Source of the DNA: Pseudobythopirellula maris
GTDB taxonomy: Bacteria; Planctomycetota; Planctomycetia; Pirellulales; Lacipirellulaceae
Assembly (NCBI RefSeq): GCF_007859945.1
Contig: NZ_SJPQ01000002.1
Span: 1,032,279 to 1,096,278 of the forward strand
Direction of reading: 5' to 3'
DNA length: 64,000 nt
The notes beneath the pieces were generated by a model. That model was not told where the DNA came from. It worked only from the letters and a program-made list of their open reading frames with translations, and did no database searches. Below are positions 62,172-64,000 of this stretch, in pieces; within the stretch, counting starts at the first letter, position 1, and the number at the start of each line of letters is the position of its first letter. The position numbers were made by a program, and so were the translations under genes.

Positions 62172-64000
62172 GCTCGCTGCGGAGGTAGAGGGCTTGCTGG
62201 GCTTGCTGGGCTTGCTGGCCCGCGGTTGGCTGACCCGAGGCGTGCTCGGCCCGCGGGGCGCCGGGAGTCGTGTTGATTTCGATCGCTTCGTACCCGACCG
62301 GCGTGATCGCCGTCGAAACGGGCTGGGCGGCCGCACGCGAGGCCTCTTCGGGCGTCGCGTAGTAGGCCCGGCCCGACGCGGCGCCGTCTACGACATTAAT
62401 CGGAGCGGCGGTCTGCGTCATCCCGTGCGGGACGATGATCTCTCCGTCGGCCGGGGTCGGGTAGCCACTCGGCACGCTCTCGATCTTCGAGGAGCCGCTC
62501 GGCGTGGCGCCTTGGCTCACCGGACCGCGGCTGAACACGTTCGGCCGAGTGAACCCGTAGTCAAGGTACATGCTCGCGTCACGCTGGCGGGCCCGACGCA
62601 TCGCGTCGAAGTACGCCTTGCCGGGCCACGGGCCCTCGGCCAGGAACACGCCATTGTAATCGAGCAGCGATCCCTTGCGGTAATGGACATCGGAGATCGC
62701 GATGTTGTAGTCGACAATCGAGCGGTAGTACGAGGTCTCGGCCTCGGCCCGGCGCCGCTGGGCGTCGAGCAGCAGGTCGAGCGTCGCCCGGTTCGCGTCG
62801 TACGACGCCTGAACCGCCTCGACCTCTTGCTGGGCCGCCACGCGGCGGTTGAAGTTGGTCTCGGTGAGCCCGTAGTTGAGGTCGAGGTCGCGGATCGCGT
62901 CGCCCAACTGGTGGGAAACCTCGAGCTCCAGGTCTTGCAAGATCGCCCGGTCGCGGGCCAGCAGCAGCTGGTGGTGCCGGACCGTGGAGAGCTGTTTGCG
63001 GAAGCCGATCGGCACGCTCAGCTGCACGCCCAGCTCCCACTCTTCGAAGTCGCCGTCCGTGAGCACGTTGAACGCGCCCGAGCCGTTGCGGAACGGGTTG
63101 GTGCCCGCCACGGGCGAGTCGTCGTAGAGACGGTCGCCGGCGCCGAGCCAGCGGTAGGTGCCGAACGCGTCCAAGCGGGGCAGCAGGTGGTTGCGGGCGG
63201 CGATCAACTCGAGCTCGCGCTTCTTGATCTCCCACTTCTGCTTGCGGACCTCGACCCGACGCACCAGCGCCTCGCCGTGAACCGAACCCCATTCGTACGC
63301 CACCGGCGCGGCGGTCGGCTCGTCGGCCGGGCGGATCAGGCGGCCGTCGCTCACGGCCAGGCCCATCAGGTAGCGGAGACGCGTCTCCGAGGCGTACAAG
63401 GCGGTGAGGCCCTGCTCGACCTGAGCCTTGAACTGGAAGTACTGCGAACGGGCCTGGGCCTCGCGGTCGGCCGAGCCGCCACGGGCGCCCTCGCGGTACA
63501 ACGCGGCGACCTTCTTCCAGGTGGCCAACGCCGAGTCGCGGCCGAGCTTCCTGGCGTCCAGGTCGCGGTAGGCGAAGTAGAGGCTCCAGTACGACTGCTC
63601 GACGTCTCGCATCAGGTTCCGCACGCCACCCTCGAAGTCGGCGAGCGATTGGTCGTTGCGGATGCGGGCCAGCACGACGCCGTCGAACGCGTTCACGCCG
63701 TTCGAGGCGTACTGGTTGAAGTCAAACGGACCGGCGATGCGGTTGTACTGGGCGCCGGCGCCCTGCAAGAGCGGCTGGCGGATGAACGCCTCGAAGTTGG
63801 TCCCCCACTCGCTGGCCGCCGGGGCGCCCTGCTGGATCAAGTTCGAGTTGAAGTCGTAGTTCGTGTTGTTGCGGAACGAGTACTGGGCGCCCGTGGCCGA
63901 GGTCTTCGAGACCCCCGTCGAGAAGTTGCCCAGGTCCTGCTGGAACGTGGGGGCGAACGCCGCCAGGAAGCCGGTGTTCACCGGCCGGTCGTTGCGGTTC
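62095..64000 (-). CDS. TolC-family outer-membrane efflux protein (5' end outside the window)
   Basis: At least 634 residues; the frame continues beyond position 64000, so the N terminus and signal peptide are missing. The visible part has the coiled-coil and barrel elements of outer-membrane efflux proteins: VEQSYWSLYFAYRDLDARKL, FEEWELGVQLSVPIGFRK and LDLLLDAQRRRAEAETSYYR then SIVDYNIAISDVHYRKGSLL. A late Pro/Ala-rich tail contains a 9-base tandem repeat coding QAQQAQQA (62193-62218). The tail overlaps the regulator gene start by 77 bases. It forms the outer duct of an efflux or secretion system. Confidence 0.88.
   Translation of the reverse strand, partial: NRNDRPVNTGFLAAFAPTFQQDLGNFSTGVSKTSATGAQYSFRNNTNYDFNSNLIQQGAPAASEWGTNFEAFIRQPLLQGAGAQYNRIAGPFDFNQYASNGVNAFDGVVLARIRNDQSLADFEGGVRNLMRDVEQSYWSLYFAYRDLDARKLGRDSALATWKKVAALYREGARGGSADREAQARSQYFQFKAQVEQGLTALYASETRLRYLMGLAVSDGRLIRPADEPTAAPVAYEWGSVHGEALVRRVEVRKQKWEIKKRELELIAARNHLLPRLDAFGTYRWLGAGDRLYDDSPVAGTNPFRNGSGAFNVLTDGDFEEWELGVQLSVPIGFRKQLSTVRHHQLLLARDRAILQDLELEVSHQLGDAIRDLDLNYGLTETNFNRRVAAQQEVEAVQASYDANRATLDLLLDAQRRRAEAETSYYRSIVDYNIAISDVHYRKGSLLDYNGVFLAEGPWPGKAYFDAMRRARQRDASMYLDYGFTRPNVFSRGPVSQGATPSGSSKIESVPSGYPTPADGEIIVPHGMTQTAAPINVVDGAASGRAYYATPEEASRAAAQPVSTAITPVGYEAIEINTTPGAPRAEHASGQPTAGQQAQQAQQALYLRSEHERREPGNPAAEAPAVAAGWSGAKR

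Overview
The window is GC-rich, densely packed chromosomal DNA that looks like a Planctomycetota genome, most likely of the Pirellulales/Lacipirellulaceae type. The markers are a PEP-CTERM protein with a dockerin-like segment, an SHD1-domain protein, DUF1559 and DUF1080 proteins, a nickel superoxide dismutase, a SpoVG carrying a zinc-ribbon insert, a MshEN-type pilus ATPase operon, and many dispersed palindromic repeats. No tRNA, rRNA, CRISPR array, transposase or prophage was seen. The placement is an inference from gene families, not from a phylogenetic marker.

Region by region: 0.4-11.4 kb is one long plus-strand operon for a type IV pilus/type II secretion-like machine: pseudopilin, response regulator, sensor kinase, STAS protein, ATPase, inner-membrane platform, PilM/N/O/P-like alignment proteins, secretin and a 58-residue protein. 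Several junctions are 4-base ATGA overlaps. 11.4-24.8 kb is mixed housekeeping and envelope genes, mostly minus strand (DUF1080, DUF481 porin-like, GlgC, glycosyltransferase, Ni-SOD, two flavoproteins) plus a mosaic PEP-CTERM gene. 24.9-28.2 kb is a Wza-like export protein with a TPR partner. 28.4-33.3 kb holds an MBL-fold protein, UppP and a large SHD1/beta-propeller-like secreted protein. 33.5-35.4 kb is SufU-SufS (Fe-S assembly). 35.7-39.0 kb is a compact fatty-acyl cluster: dehydratase, long ACP, second hotdog protein, ketosynthase. 39.4-43.5 kb has a Cys-rich lipoprotein, an MsbA-like exporter and an all3515-family PEP-CTERM protein. 44.1-46.3 kb has GAPDH and a cold-shock protein, each with a recognisable terminator. 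46.3-48.4 kb is a visibly lower-GC patch with a DUF1559 gene and a HEAT-like gene. 48.6-51.1 kb has DinB, a methyltransferase and PanB. 51.2-54.5 kb is ybaB, dnaX, SRP RNA and csrA on the minus strand. 55.4-57.2 kb is spoVG-ispE. 57.7-61.2 kb has a DUF368 transporter, Tmk and an overlapping HD-GYP/PilZ pair. 61.2-64 kb has a WYL regulator overlapping a TolC-like gene that leaves the window.

The genes group into a few processes: envelope and surface export (pilus/T2SS, Wza-TPR, MsbA, TolC, UppP, DUF368), c-di-GMP or phosphorelay control of surface behaviour (RR/HK/STAS, HD-GYP/PilZ, CsrA), lipid building (Fab-like cluster, IspE) and core metabolism (GlgC, GAPDH, PanB, Tmk). The most unusual items are the regulatory triad inside the pilus operon, the compact acyl-carrier cluster, the putative zinc-responsive PEP-CTERM gene with a palindrome over its promoter, SpoVG with an internal zinc ribbon, and at least four families of dispersed inverted repeats.
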